A stretch of DNA of 59,033 nucleotides from Rahnella rivi (lineage in GTDB: Bacteria; Pseudomonadota; Gammaproteobacteria; Enterobacterales; Enterobacteriaceae), in contig NZ_JAFMOX010000041.1 of NCBI RefSeq assembly GCF_019049655.1, positions 1 to 59,033 on the forward strand, read 5' to 3'. Shown in pieces: positions 44,029 through 52,613 of the stretch. A program made the translations under genes and the position numbers. The notes beneath the pieces are model-generated. The model was given only the letters and a program-made list of their open reading frames with translations. It was not told where the DNA came from and searched no databases. Every line of letters starts with the position of its first letter. Positions within the stretch are counted from its first letter, which is position 1.

Positions 44029-44147
44029 GCTACGCCGGAGGAGGCGTAGCGAGCGAAGCCAGACCGGGTGCGGACAGCGCACAGCTCCCGGCGCGGACAC
44101 AACGTCCATGACGAGAGCAGGCACTGCCCAATCCAGACGGGCAATGC
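44029..44147 (-). repeat. Hairpin-rich spacer between ugpB and ugpA
   Basis: Two stem-loops stand out: GCTACGCC/GGCGTAGC with a 6-base loop (44029-44050), and TGCCC/GGGCA with flanking GCA/TGC pairs (44121-44147). Neither has a T-run. Such intercistronic structures after a binding-protein gene commonly stabilise the upstream mRNA and lower expression of the downstream permease genes; that role is inferred here. Confidence 0.55.
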
Positions 44148-44159
44148 ACAGTAGCCGAC

Positions 44160-45473
44160 TTACTTAGTAGAAGCTTCGAAGCGACGCAGCAGTAAGTTCC
44201 CGCGCTGTACTGCGGTATCCAGTGCTTCTTTCGCCGTTTTTTTACCGCTCCACACGCTTTCCAGTTCTTCATCCACAATGGTACGGATCTGCGGCATGTT
44301 GCCCAGACGCAGGCCTTTAGTGAACGGTAACGGTGGTTTGTTCAGCATCTGGCGGGTAGCGACGTCAGAACCTGGATTCTTCTCGTAGAAGCCTTCTTTT
44401 TTGGTCAGCTCATACGCGGCGGTGGTCACCGGCAGATAACCGGTTTTCTGATGCCATTCGGCAGCGATGGCCGGCGTGGTCAGGAATTGCAGGAATTCGG
44501 CGACGCCTTTGTAGGTGTCTTTGTCTTTGCCGTTCATCACCCACAGGCTTGCGCCGCCGATGATGGCGTTTTGTGGTGCGCCTTTGATGTCTGCGTCGTA
44601 AGGCATCATGCCTACGCCGTAGTTGAATTTGGAATACTGACGGATGTCAGCCAGTGAACCGGAAGACGCGGTGGTCATCGCGCAATCGCCGTTGTAGAAC
44701 TTGGCGGTGGATTCATCTTTACGACCAAAATAGGTGAAATCACCTTTTTTGTTCATGTCTTCCAGCATCTGGATATGTTTGATTTGTTCAGGTTTGTTGA
44801 ATTCCAGAACCGCGTCAGTGCCATCGAAACCGTTGTTTTTGGTGGCGATCGGCAGGCCGTGCCAGGCGCTGAAGTTTTCAATCTGGATCCAACCCTGCCA
44901 GCCGCTGGCATATCCGCATTTCATGCCCGCTTCACGCAATTTCTCGGTGTAGGCGGCCATGTCCTGCCAGGTTTTTGGTGGCTGATCCGGGTTCAGACCG
45001 GCTTTCTTGAACGCGTCTTTGTTGTAATACAGCACCGGCGTGGAGCTGTTGAAAGGCTGGGACAGCAGGCGGCCTTTGGAATCGGAGTAGTAACCGGAAA
45101 CGGTCGGCACGAACTGAGACACATCCTGCTTAAGACCGGCATCGCTGAACACTTCGTAGACCGGCTTGATGGCTTTGCTGGCCATCATGGTCGCGGTACC
45201 CACTTCGTACACCTGCAAAATCGCCGGTGCATTACCGGTACGGTACGCGGCGATACCCGCAGCCAGGCTTTCGTCATATTTGCCTTTGTAAACAGGCACG
45301 ATTTTGACATCAGGGTGCGTCTGGTTAAAACGGTCAGCCAGTGAGTTCACTTCTTTCCCTAACTCGCCATCCATTGAATGCCAGAAAGGAATTTCTGTCA
45401 CAGCGAAAGCATTGGCGCTGAAAGCCAGCGCCAGCGCGGTGCCGATAACCGTTTTTTTGAGGTTGATGAACAT
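44160..45473 (-). CDS. ugpB: Glycerol-3-phosphate periplasmic binding protein UgpB
   Basis: This 437-residue periplasmic solute-binding protein captures glycerol-3-phosphate and glycerophosphodiesters. A signal peptide of about 23 residues ends at NAFA, followed by the mature start [15 protein letters not shown]. Internal blocks such as [19 protein letters not shown] and [20 protein letters not shown] match E. coli UgpB. The ATG at 45473 has AGGAGA in front; an in-frame ATG 33 bp upstream is rejected. It is the first gene of ugpBAECQ and has a Pho box about 120 bp upstream. Confidence 0.96.
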   Translation of the reverse strand: MFINLKKTVIGTALALAFSANAFAVTEIPFWHSMDGELGKEVNSLADRFNQTHPDVKIVPVYKGKYDESLAAGIAAYRTGNAPAILQVYEVGTATMMASKAIKPVYEVFSDAGLKQDVSQFVPTVSGYYSDSKGRLLSQPFNSSTPVLYYNKDAFKKAGLNPDQPPKTWQDMAAYTEKLREAGMKCGYASGWQGWIQIENFSAWHGLPIATKNNGFDGTDAVLEFNKPEQIKHIQMLEDMNKKGDFTYFGRKDESTAKFYNGDCAMTTASSGSLADIRQYSKFNYGVGMMPYDADIKGAPQNAIIGGASLWVMNGKDKDTYKGVAEFLQFLTTPAIAAEWHQKTGYLPVTTAAYELTKKEGFYEKNPGSDVATRQMLNKPPLPFTKGLRLGNMPQIRTIVDEELESVWSGKKTAKEALDTAVQRGNLLLRRFEASTK

Positions 45474-45507
45474 GCCTGTCTCCTGAATTCTGCTGGTGTG
45501 CTGCAAG

Positions 45508-45528
45508 TGCAGCCTGAAGTATGCCGGG
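45508..45528 (+). repeat. Dispersed intergenic motif, copy 1
   Basis: This 21-bp stretch, containing CAGCCTGAAGTATGCCGGG, matches the copy at 52590-52610 at 19 of 21 positions. It lies in the ugpB leader. An adjoining GCTGC/GCAGC hairpin precedes it. Two copies in unrelated spacers suggest a dispersed repeat family in this genome. Confidence 0.5.
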
Positions 45529-45591
45529 TAGAGTCGGGAGGTAAAATGACACGGAAAAATGACAATAAGGTTACGAGGAAGTTAAGCGGTG

Positions 45592-45609
45592 ATGACAGGC
45601 AGATGGCAG
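45592..45609 (-). promoter_or_regulatory. Pho box of the ugp operon
   Basis: On the minus strand CTGCCAT-CTGC-CTGTCAT forms two direct heptamers with an 11-bp period, matching the PhoB box repeat CTGTCAT at 13 of 14 heptamer positions. It lies 119 bp before the ugpB ATG, oriented toward it. Two further TGTCAT elements occur closer to the gene (45546-45565) but with a 13-bp period. PhoB activation under phosphate limitation is established for ugp in E. coli. Confidence 0.7.
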
Positions 45610-45639
45610 AAAATGAGGTTCATGGCGGTTAAGCGTAAT

Positions 45640-45666
45640 GATAAACCGTCTTCAGGACGGCTTATC
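45640..45666 (-). terminator. Stem-loop after hcp
   Basis: GATAAACCGTC (45640-45650) pairs with GACGGCTTATC (45656-45666), with one mismatch and a 5-base loop. It lies 10 bp after the hcp stop codon. The following T content on the minus strand is low, so it may be a weak terminator. Confidence 0.5.
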
Positions 45667-45675
45667 TTATTAGCG

Positions 45676-46155
45676 TTATGCAACGGTGCGTTCATTCCAG
45701 CTGTCTTTAAATATTATGTTTCCGTCGACATATTTCCATTGAATTGACTCATAGCGAATTTCAATATTTTCCAGATGCGTTCCTGTTCCCGAATCTGGAT
45801 GAAGGCTCGGAGTAATGCCGGTGATTTTCACATTTTCCATGCGAATGTTGAAATACTCCGCTTCTGCACCAGCATCTGCTGTGTGATACATCTTTAATTC
45901 AGCGGATTTAAGCGTGAGTCCCTGACTAATCGCACGGTAAAGTATGGGGGTTGTGCGATCAAATTCCTTTTGGAATAGGATCGGCGTATGAATACGCGTG
46001 CCTGTTAATTTCCCCGTATTCCTGTCCGTCGGAACTGTCAGATGATGTGAAAGTGATTTTACTTCAATAGAGCCAATACGCCCGTGAACATCACAGTTTC
46101 CGATAATAGGAGAACCATTTTCATCCGTTAACCACAAATAAGCAGGATTAGACAT
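45676..46155 (-). CDS. hcp: Hcp-family type VI secretion tube/effector-carrier protein
   Basis: This 159-residue protein has the Hcp (DUF796) pattern: PAYLWLTDENG at the start, SLSHHLTVPTDRNTGKLTGTRIH, the block FDRTTPILYRAISQGLTLKSAELKMYHT (in two parts, residues 65-92), and the closing strand ESIQWKYVDGNIIFKDSWNE. Hcp hexamers stack to form the tube fired by a type VI secretion system and chaperone small effectors in their lumen. No other T6SS structural gene is present, so this is an orphan hcp. It is the third gene of an AT-rich operon, 3 bp after a small membrane-protein gene, with AAGGA as ribosome-binding site. Confidence 0.88.
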   Translation of the reverse strand: MSNPAYLWLTDENGSPIIGNCDVHGRIGSIEVKSLSHHLTVPTDRNTGKLTGTRIHTPILFQKEFDRTTPILYRAISQGLTLKSAELKMYHTADAGAEAEYFNIRMENVKITGITPSLHPDSGTGTHLENIEIRYESIQWKYVDGNIIFKDSWNERTVA

Positions 46156-46158
46156 TTT

Positions 46159-46419
46159 TTATTTCCTTAATTTAACGTTTCTGTTTTTCTTCCTATAGCC
46201 TTCTATTTTTCCGATGTACTTTGATACACAGAAGAAAAAAACCAGCCATCCTGCGGCATAAACAAATTTCATAGGCCATACAACTGGCAGCATAAGGCAT
46301 CCGATTAACCCGCCAACAAAAAGCACGGATTCAAAAAAATCCCATACTTTGACGACGGCAAATATCACCCCTTTCGCAGCGCCTTTTGCAACAACCAGAA
46401 GCGGTTTATTGTGTGACAT
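46159..46419 (-). CDS. Small membrane protein, candidate T6SS immunity protein
   Basis: This 86-residue protein has two predicted transmembrane segments (about residues 29-49 and 51-68) and a basic C-terminal tail (KKNRNVKLRK). I recognise no family. Its start lies inside the end of the upstream gene (14-bp overlap), with AGGGCG as ribosome-binding site, and hcp follows after 3 bp. A small inner-membrane protein translated from the end of a putative membrane-active effector gene is the usual form of an immunity protein. The role is inferred from context only. Confidence 0.6.
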   Translation of the reverse strand: MSHNKPLLVVAKGAAKGVIFAVVKVWDFFESVLFVGGLIGCLMLPVVWPMKFVYAAGWLVFFFCVSKYIGKIEGYRKKNRNVKLRK

Positions 46420-47086
46420 GCAGTTTTCGCCCTACAGCATCGATTATCCTGTCAAATTCAGGCTGCCCGCGCGTCGCACCTATGTGCACCGCATCAATGA
46501 ACGGTTTAACCGCAGGTTCAAAAAGAAAGTAAGTAAGGTCATAATCCTGTGGGCGAAGGAGTCTGTAAATCTCCGGGACTTCGATGGCAAGGCTTTCTGA
46601 CTTTCTTATTGAGCGCTCACTCATTCCCCCTATCAGTAAAATCATCGTCACCCTGCCAATCCAGTTTTTGGCACTTTGGGTACCGATAAATGACACTCTC
46701 GCAAGCACAGCAGCACCGATTACCGCAATTAGTTTCGCGGTAATTAAACGCCCTGCCACTGAAGATACGACACCACGATAGGCATTATTTTGTTTATTTA
46801 CTGAGGTATATTTATCGAATTCGTTAAATATAATCCCTACCGCATGTGTTATATGTTTGTAATTCAATATGTCATTATGTATTGCTTCAGCCATTCGGAA
46901 ACGCTGTGTCTGATGTGCAAAGCGGGAGTCTGTATCAAAATACCCCAGGGCCAGATAACCCATATCCAAAGGAACGCTAAGTGCGCCATTAATTAATCCG
47001 GTAATTGTGGCGGGGGACATGATGATGTCTGAAATTCTATACGCAATATCTTCTATATCACTTGAAATATTATCGGTGTCTGCCAC
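46406..47086 (-). CDS. Candidate membrane-targeting T6SS effector (Hcp-linked)
   Basis: This protein of 226 residues has no signal peptide and contains two glycine/alanine-rich hydrophobic stretches (about residues 106-135 and 143-155), with a conserved-looking GMSERS after them and LRPQDYDLTYFL near 180. The start chosen is GTG at 47086, which has AGGGA 8 bp upstream. An ATG at 47122 adds 12 residues but lacks a ribosome-binding site. It is the first gene of effector-immunity-hcp order. Pore-forming effectors such as Ssp6 of Serratia have a comparable size and Hcp dependence; homology was not tested. Base composition is very low in GC (19 of 60 bases at 46801-46860). Confidence 0.6.
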   Translation of the reverse strand: MADTDNISSDIEDIAYRISDIIMSPATITGLINGALSVPLDMGYLALGYFDTDSRFAHQTQRFRMAEAIHNDILNYKHITHAVGIIFNEFDKYTSVNKQNNAYRGVVSSVAGRLITAKLIAVIGAAVLARVSFIGTQSAKNWIGRVTMILLIGGMSERSIRKSESLAIEVPEIYRLLRPQDYDLTYFLFEPAVKPFIDAVHIGATRGQPEFDRIIDAVGRKLHVTQ

Positions 47087-47302
47087 GATATACTTCCCTG
47101 ATTTCGTGTTGAAAAAAAACATTAATACATAAATGGTTTAATGACAAGATATTATAAATTCCAATTCTTCTTCATTAAACGTGTGTTATATCGCTGAATA
47201 TTAGGGAGAGATATGAACCAGTAGCCACTGACTTTGGCTATCTATGCCGATGGGGGGTTACCCTTAGATTATCCCACTTTTCCGGACACCCACGCGATGA
47301 AG

Positions 47303-47337
47303 CAAAAAAATAAGGCGCATCAGGTTACTGATGCGCC
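47303..47337 (-). terminator. Terminator of the aminotransferase gene
   Basis: A perfect 10-bp stem (GGCGCATCAG with CTGATGCGCC) and 4-base loop are followed on the minus strand by TTATTTTTTT. It begins 24 bp after the aminotransferase stop. The region 47123-47302 between it and the T6SS gene holds no recognisable gene and presumably the island promoter. Confidence 0.9.
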
Positions 47338-47360
47338 TCAGGGAATACGATAAAGAGAAA

Positions 47361-48548
47361 TTACAGCGCGCGTTTCAGGCGGGCCACCGCTTCGTGCATT
47401 TGTTCTTCGGTTGCGGTCGCGAAGGAAAGACGGAAGGTCGAGTGATCCGGATTATCGGCATAGAAGAATTCGCCCGGCACAAAGACCACGCCCTGCTCCA
47501 GCGTCTTTTTCATCCATTCAGCGCAGTTGCGCGGCTCGCGGAAACGCGCCCACAGGAACATACCGCCTTTCGGATATTCGAAGGTCAGCACGTCGCCCAG
47601 TTCACGCTCGAGCAGCTCAGCCATGACCTGACATTTCTTTTTGTACGCCGCACGAATGGTTTCGATCTGGGCAGGCAAACGCCCCAGGCCGAGATAGCAT
47701 TCGGCAATTGACTGTGACAGCGCGCTGGCGTGCAGATCCGCCGCCTGTTTAATGATGGCGACTTTGTGCAGCAACCAGTCTGGCATGATCACCCAGCCCA
47801 GACGCAGACCCGGCGCCAGAATTTTAGAAAAGGTCGAGGTATAGATGATGTTCTCGGCGTGGCCGAACAACGCTTTCGACAGCTCAAACAACGTCGGCTG
47901 GCGTTCATCGGTGAAACGCAGTTCGCCGTACGGGTCATCTTCTACAATCAGGAATTCGTGCTGTGCCGCCAGTTTCACCAGTTGCTCACGACGGGCGCGG
48001 CTCAGGGTTACACCGCTCGGGTTGCCGAATGTCGGCACCAGATAGACGCCTTTAATTTTGCGGGTTTTCAGCAGTTCAGCCAGTTCATCAACAATCATGC
48101 CGTCGCCGTCGGAGCCAACGGAGAGGATCTGCGCTTCGGCCAGTTCCAGCGTCTGTAACGCCGCCAGATAGGTCGGGCGTTCCACCACGAAAATATCATG
48201 CGGGTTCACGACGGCACGCATCACCAGATCCAGCGCCTGCTGGGAACCGGCGGTGACCACGATATCGTCAGCACCGGCAACCACACCACGCTCTGCACAA
48301 AGCTCAGCAATACGCTCACGCAGCGTATGGCTGCCTTCCGTCAGACCGTACTGGAAAGCGTGCTCAGGCTGTTCAGTGATCGCCTGCTGCGTGGCTTCGC
48401 GCAGGCCGTCGAAATCGAACAGCGCCGAAGAAGGAATACCGCCCGCCAGTGAAATAACGCCTTCCATTTTGCTGTGTTTAAGCAGTTCCCGGATGGCTGA
48501 GCTTTTGAGCCTGACCATGCGGGCGGCGAGTAAACCTTCTGTGTTCAT
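47361..48548 (-). CDS. PLP-dependent class I/II aminotransferase
   Basis: This 395-residue fold-type I aminotransferase resembles the LysN/ARO8-like group and MocR catalytic domains without the DNA-binding part. The PLP-lysine lies in YTSTFSKILAPGLRLGW (near residue 232). Other PLP-site features are GSQQALDL (near 100), PTFGNPSG (near 168) and DDPYGELRF. The ATG at 48548 has AGGAA upstream. It lies 131 bp downstream of livF in the same direction, but a terminator separates them. Substrates may be branched-chain, aromatic or 2-aminoadipate-type amino acids; the liv context favours branched-chain or aromatic ones by inference. Confidence 0.85.
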   Translation of the reverse strand: MNTEGLLAARMVRLKSSAIRELLKHSKMEGVISLAGGIPSSALFDFDGLREATQQAITEQPEHAFQYGLTEGSHTLRERIAELCAERGVVAGADDIVVTAGSQQALDLVMRAVVNPHDIFVVERPTYLAALQTLELAEAQILSVGSDGDGMIVDELAELLKTRKIKGVYLVPTFGNPSGVTLSRARREQLVKLAAQHEFLIVEDDPYGELRFTDERQPTLFELSKALFGHAENIIYTSTFSKILAPGLRLGWVIMPDWLLHKVAIIKQAADLHASALSQSIAECYLGLGRLPAQIETIRAAYKKKCQVMAELLERELGDVLTFEYPKGGMFLWARFREPRNCAEWMKKTLEQGVVFVPGEFFYADNPDHSTFRLSFATATEEQMHEAVARLKRAL

Positions 48549-48612
48549 GAAATGTTCCTGATGAGTAGCCAAGTTATAAGAATGTAAGAGTTGTTAATTT
48601 ATCGACAAAATA

Positions 48613-48642
48613 AAAACCGCAAAGCGCCAGCCGTGCGGTTTT
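48613..48642 (-). terminator. liv operon terminator
   Basis: AAAACCGC (48613-48620) and GCGGTTTT (48635-48642) form a stem with a 14-base loop that can pair further. On the minus strand it ends in TTTTTATTTTG. It lies 38 bp after the livF stop. Confidence 0.75.
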
Positions 48643-48679
48643 ATAGATTTATCACAGATTTTTGAAATCCGAAGCCAAT

Positions 48680-49381
48680 TTATGCGCCGAGATAGGCCGC
48701 ACGCACCGCTTCGTTCGCCAGCAATGCCGCACCGGTATCTTCCAGGACCACATGGCCGTTCTCCAGCACATAACCGCGGTCGGCGAGTTTGAGCGCCTGA
48801 TTGGCGTTTTGCTCGACCAGGAAGATGGTCATCCCCTCTTCGCGCAGTTGCTGGATGGTGTCAAAAATCTGCTGGATGATGATCGGCGCCAGCCCCAGCG
48901 ACGGTTCATCGAGCAGCAGCAAACGCGGCTGGCTCATCAGCGCACGGCCAATCGCCAGCATCTGTTGTTCACCGCCGGACATGGTGCCGGAACGCTGCAC
49001 ACGGCGCTCTTTCAGGCGCGGAAACAGCGTAAATACGCGCTCCAGACGGGCATGAAACTGGTCGCGTGTGGCAAAGAAACCGCCCATCGCCAGATTCTCT
49101 TCCACCGTCATGCGGGAGAACACGCGGCGGCCTTCCGGCACAATCGCGATATCGCCACGCATGATTTTGGCGGTCTGCCACCGGGTGATGTCCTGCCCTT
49201 CGAAAATGATCGAGCCGTTCGTCGCACGCGGTTCGCCACACAAACTGCCGAGCAGCGTGGTTTTACCCGCGCCGTTCGCGCCGATCAGCGTGACGATTTC
49301 CCCTTTATTAATACTCAGACTGACTTCATGCAGCGCCTGAATTTTGCCGTAATGGGCGGATACCTGATTAAATGACAACAT
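48680..49381 (-). CDS. livF: Branched-chain amino acid ABC transporter ATPase LivF
   Basis: This 233-residue ATPase is one of the two nucleotide-binding subunits of the leucine/isoleucine/valine transporter. Walker A is GANGAGKTT (near residue 38), the signature MSGGEQQMLAIGRAL (near 136) and Walker B LLLLDEPSLGLAP. The ATG at 49381 gives the family N terminus MLSFNQVSAHYGK and has GGACAG upstream. An in-frame ATG 36 bp earlier overlaps livG and is rejected. It is the last gene of livKHMGF. Confidence 0.95.
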   Translation of the reverse strand: MLSFNQVSAHYGKIQALHEVSLSINKGEIVTLIGANGAGKTTLLGSLCGEPRATNGSIIFEGQDITRWQTAKIMRGDIAIVPEGRRVFSRMTVEENLAMGGFFATRDQFHARLERVFTLFPRLKERRVQRSGTMSGGEQQMLAIGRALMSQPRLLLLDEPSLGLAPIIIQQIFDTIQQLREEGMTIFLVEQNANQALKLADRGYVLENGHVVLEDTGAALLANEAVRAAYLGA

Positions 49382-49394
49382 CGTGTTCTGTCCC

Positions 49395-50165
49395 TTACCC
49401 TTCGCCAAGATACGCACGGATCACATCCGGATTGTTACGAATTTCAGCCGGTGTGCCCTGCGCCAGCGGCGTGCCCTGATTCACCACGTAGATGCGGTCA
49501 GAAATGCCCATCACCAGTTTCATGTCGTGCTCAATCAGCAGCACCGACACGTTGTGCTGGTTACGCAGCTCGGCAATCAGCTGGTTCAGCTCTTCGGTTT
49601 CCCGCGGGTTCAGGCCGGCTGCCGGTTCGTCGAGCATCAGGATTTCCGGACGCGTCACCATGCAGCGCACAATCTCCAGACGGCGTTGCTGGCCGTACGC
49701 CAGATTCCCCGCCTGACGGTTGGCCAGTTCGAGCAGCCCGACACGTTCCAGCCAGTCGGCAGCGCGATCCAGTGCATCCGCTTCAGCGCGACGGAATCCC
49801 GGCGTTTTGAACAAGCCCGCCAGTACACCGCTTTTCAGGTGCTGATGCTGGGCAACCAGCAGGTTTTCAATCACAGTCATTTCGCGGAACAGACGCACGT
49901 GCTGGAAAGTGCGCACCACGCCCATGCGGGCGATTTTCTGCCCCGGTAACCCTTCAAGATGCTGGTCGCGCAGTTTAATGGTGCCGCCGCTCGGCTTGTA
50001 GAAACCGGTCAGGCAGTTAAACACCGTGGTTTTACCGGCGCCGTTCGGGCCGATCAGCGAAACAATTTCGCCCTGGTTGAGGTTCAGCGCCACGTTGTTG
50101 ACCGCCAGCAGGCCGCCAAAACGCATCATCAGACCTTCAACCGCTAACAGAGGTTGCGTGCTCAT
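49395..50165 (-). CDS. livG: Branched-chain amino acid ABC transporter ATPase LivG
   Basis: This 256-residue ATPase is the second nucleotide-binding subunit. Walker A is GPNGAGKTT (near residue 40), the signature [14 protein letters not shown] and Walker [14 protein letters not shown]. Its ATG overlaps the livM stop by four bases (ATGA). livF starts 13 bp after its stop. Length matches E. coli LivG. Confidence 0.95.
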   Translation of the reverse strand: MSTQPLLAVEGLMMRFGGLLAVNNVALNLNQGEIVSLIGPNGAGKTTVFNCLTGFYKPSGGTIKLRDQHLEGLPGQKIARMGVVRTFQHVRLFREMTVIENLLVAQHQHLKSGVLAGLFKTPGFRRAEADALDRAADWLERVGLLELANRQAGNLAYGQQRRLEIVRCMVTRPEILMLDEPAAGLNPRETEELNQLIAELRNQHNVSVLLIEHDMKLVMGISDRIYVVNQGTPLAQGTPAEIRNNPDVIRAYLGEG

Positions 50166-51451
50166 GCCTGTTCCCCCTGATCCGCGATTTGTTTCTTAGA
50201 AAGCTTCAGTTTGAGATGGACACGTTTCATCGGCAGCAAGCCCTGCGGACGCCAGATCATCATCAGCACCATTAACGCACCGAGCAGTAACATGCTGTAT
50301 TCGTTCAGATCACGCATCAGCTCACGGGAAACCACCAGCAGAATCGCCGCCAGAATCACTGCGAACTGCGAGCCCATGCCGCCGAGCACCACGATAGCCA
50401 GCACGAAAGCGGATTCCGCAAAGGTGAAGGATTCCGGGCTGACAAAGCCCTGACGCGCAGCGAACAGCGTACCGGCAAAACCGGCAAACGCGGCGCTGAT
50501 GGTGAACGCGGTCAGTTTGATGCGGGTCGGGTTCAGCCCGAGCGACCGGCAGGCAATTTCATCTTCACGCAACGCTTCCCACGCACGGCCCAGCGGCATA
50601 CGCAGCAAACGGTTGATGATGAACAAGGTGGCGATCACCAGCAGCAGCGCCACCATGTACAGGAAGATGATGCGGTCGCTCGGGTCGTAGGCCACGCCAA
50701 AGAAGTTGCTGAAGGTGTCCCAGCCGCCGTCGCGCGGTGTGCGGCTGAATTCCAGCCCGAACAGCGTCGGTTTGGGGATCTGGCTGATGCCGTTCGGCCC
50801 GCCGGTCAGTTCGGTATTGTTGAGCAGCAGGATACGGACGATTTCGCCGAAGCCGAGGGTCACAATCGCCAGATAGTCGCCCCGCAATCGCAGAACCGGG
50901 AATCCGAGCAGGAAACCAAATGCCGCCGACACCAGACCGGCCAGCGGTAACGCTTCCCAGAACCCGATACCGTAATAGTGATTGAGCAGCGCGTAGGTGT
51001 AAGCGCCGATGGCGTAAAAGCCGCCGTAACCCAGCACCAGCAGGCCGGACAGCCCGACCACCACGTTCAGGCCGAGGCCGAGCATGATGTAGATGAGCGT
51101 CAGCGTGGCGATATCCACCGTCCCGCGTGAGACGATAAACGGCCAGGCGATGGCGGCGATAATCAGCACCAGCGCCAGCAGTTTTTGTTTCGGCGTCGAG
51201 CCGTCAAAGCTTGGCAACACCCAGCCTGGCCCGGAGATTTTTTTCAGGCTGCTGCTGACCATCGGGCGGAACAGCTGGAACACAAAAACAATCGCACAAC
51301 CGATGGCAATCCACGTCCAGCGCACTTCACCGGCCCCGTTGACCACCAGTTTTGTGCCATCGAGGCTCAGCTGCAATCCCATGATGAACGCGGCCAGCAC
51401 CAGCAGGACGAAAGCGGAAACCAGCGCATTTAACAGATTCAGGCGCTTCAT
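50162..51451 (-). CDS. livM: Branched-chain amino acid ABC transporter permease LivM
   Basis: This 429-residue inner-membrane permease has about ten hydrophobic helices. It carries the LivM signature [20 protein letters not shown] (near residue 190) and the ATPase-docking segment [21 protein letters not shown] (first part, near 292). It forms the channel with LivH. Four-base overlaps join it to livH upstream and livG downstream. Length is close to E. coli LivM (425). Confidence 0.95.
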   Translation of the reverse strand: MKRLNLLNALVSAFVLLVLAAFIMGLQLSLDGTKLVVNGAGEVRWTWIAIGCAIVFVFQLFRPMVSSSLKKISGPGWVLPSFDGSTPKQKLLALVLIIAAIAWPFIVSRGTVDIATLTLIYIMLGLGLNVVVGLSGLLVLGYGGFYAIGAYTYALLNHYYGIGFWEALPLAGLVSAAFGFLLGFPVLRLRGDYLAIVTLGFGEIVRILLLNNTELTGGPNGISQIPKPTLFGLEFSRTPRDGGWDTFSNFFGVAYDPSDRIIFLYMVALLLVIATLFIINRLLRMPLGRAWEALREDEIACRSLGLNPTRIKLTAFTISAAFAGFAGTLFAARQGFVSPESFTFAESAFVLAIVVLGGMGSQFAVILAAILLVVSRELMRDLNEYSMLLLGALMVLMMIWRPQGLLPMKRVHLKLKLSKKQIADQGEQA

Positions 51452-52374
51452 ACTTTCTCAACCTCCGGACGTCCGAGAATACCGGTCGGCAGTACCAGCA
51501 GCACCACGATCAGCAGCGCGAAGGACACCACGTCTTTGTATTCGGTGCTCAGATACGCCGAGGTCAGCGCTTCGGCCACGCCTAAAATCAGGCCGCCGAT
51601 CATCGCCCCCGGAATGCTGCCGATACCGCCGAGAACCGCCGCGGTGAAGGCTTTCATCCCGGCCATAAAGCCGATGTACGGGTTGATGACGCCGTAGAAC
51701 TGACCGAGGAGAACGCCCGCCACCGCCGCCATTAATGCGCCGATGACGAAAGTCAGTGAGATCACGCGGTCAGTGCTGATCCCCAGCAGGCTGGCCATTT
51801 TGAGATCTTCCGCGCAGGCGCGACAGGCGCGGCCCATGCGTGAATAACGGATGAACAGCGTCAGCGCCAGCATGGCAACAAAAGTCACTATCCAGATGAT
51901 CAGCTGCATGGTGCTGATGGTCGCCGCAAAGCCGTTAGCTTCGCCCAGTGTCCACTGGCCGGTCACCAGACTCGGTAAGGCGAGATCACGCGAGCCCTGG
52001 GTCAGGCTGACGTAGTTTTGCAGAAAAATAGACATCCCGATGGCAGAAATCAGTGCAATAAGACGTTTGGAGTTACGCACCGGCTTATACGCCACGCGTT
52101 CAATACTCCAGCCGTAGGCACTGGAAATCACAATCGCGGCGATAAAACCGGCACCGATCAGCAACCAGCTGGCGTCGATACCCATCATCATCAGGGCGGC
52201 GATTACGATAAAGGAGACATAACTGCCGATCATATACACCTCGCCGTGGGCGAAGTTGATCATGCCGATAATGCCGTAAACCATGGTGTAACCAATGGCG
52301 ATCAGCGCATAGGTGCTGCCCAACGTAACGCCGTTGAACATCTGCTGAGTGAAATAGAGGAACTGCTCTGACAT
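51448..52374 (-). CDS. livH: Branched-chain amino acid ABC transporter permease LivH
   Basis: This 308-residue permease has about eight hydrophobic helices and LivH motifs [21 protein letters not shown] at the N terminus (residues 14-33 and on), [19 protein letters not shown] (near 185) for docking to the ATPase, and [16 protein letters not shown]. It pairs with LivM. It is separated from livK by a 239-bp hairpin-rich spacer and overlaps livM by four bases. Confidence 0.95.
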   Translation of the reverse strand: MSEQFLYFTQQMFNGVTLGSTYALIAIGYTMVYGIIGMINFAHGEVYMIGSYVSFIVIAALMMMGIDASWLLIGAGFIAAIVISSAYGWSIERVAYKPVRNSKRLIALISAIGMSIFLQNYVSLTQGSRDLALPSLVTGQWTLGEANGFAATISTMQLIIWIVTFVAMLALTLFIRYSRMGRACRACAEDLKMASLLGISTDRVISLTFVIGALMAAVAGVLLGQFYGVINPYIGFMAGMKAFTAAVLGGIGSIPGAMIGGLILGVAEALTSAYLSTEYKDVVSFALLIVVLLVLPTGILGRPEVEKV

Positions 52375-52423
52375 ACCCTATCCTTATTAATCAAGGGTTT
52401 GAAAACTTGTGCTGAGACTGCAA

Positions 52424-52610
52424 CCCGGCGCCTCATATAACACCAGACGCCGGGCAGAGTAATGCGCTGTTCTGCTACTACTGCATAGCAATGCCAAAAT
52501 CATTCTGGTTGCAGGCAGGCGGCAATCGAACGAGTCCCGATGCGCTGACATGAGTCAGTGATTCGGGTGAGCGAGTGCAGCCAACCCCCTGCAACCTGAA
52601 GGATGCCGGG
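52424..52610 (+). repeat. Hairpin-rich intergenic element between livK and livH, with dispersed motif copy 2
   Basis: One stem-loop is CCCGGCG/CGCCGGG (52424-52454). A larger element has a perfect 8-bp outer stem GTTGCAGG/CCTGCAAC (52508-52515 with 52588-52595) enclosing CCCGA/TCGGG and an innermost CTGAC/GTCAG hairpin. The motif at 52590-52610 repeats the one in the ugpB leader. No T-run follows. As in ugp, the spacer separates the abundant binding protein from its permease genes, so mRNA stabilisation or attenuation is the likely effect. Confidence 0.6.
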
Positions 52611-52613
52611 CAT

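Noticed and set aside
43994..44159. Possible tRNA or small RNA gene between ugpA and ugpB
   Set aside because: The GC-rich hairpins do not form a cloverleaf and there is no T-run; intercistronic hairpins explain them better.
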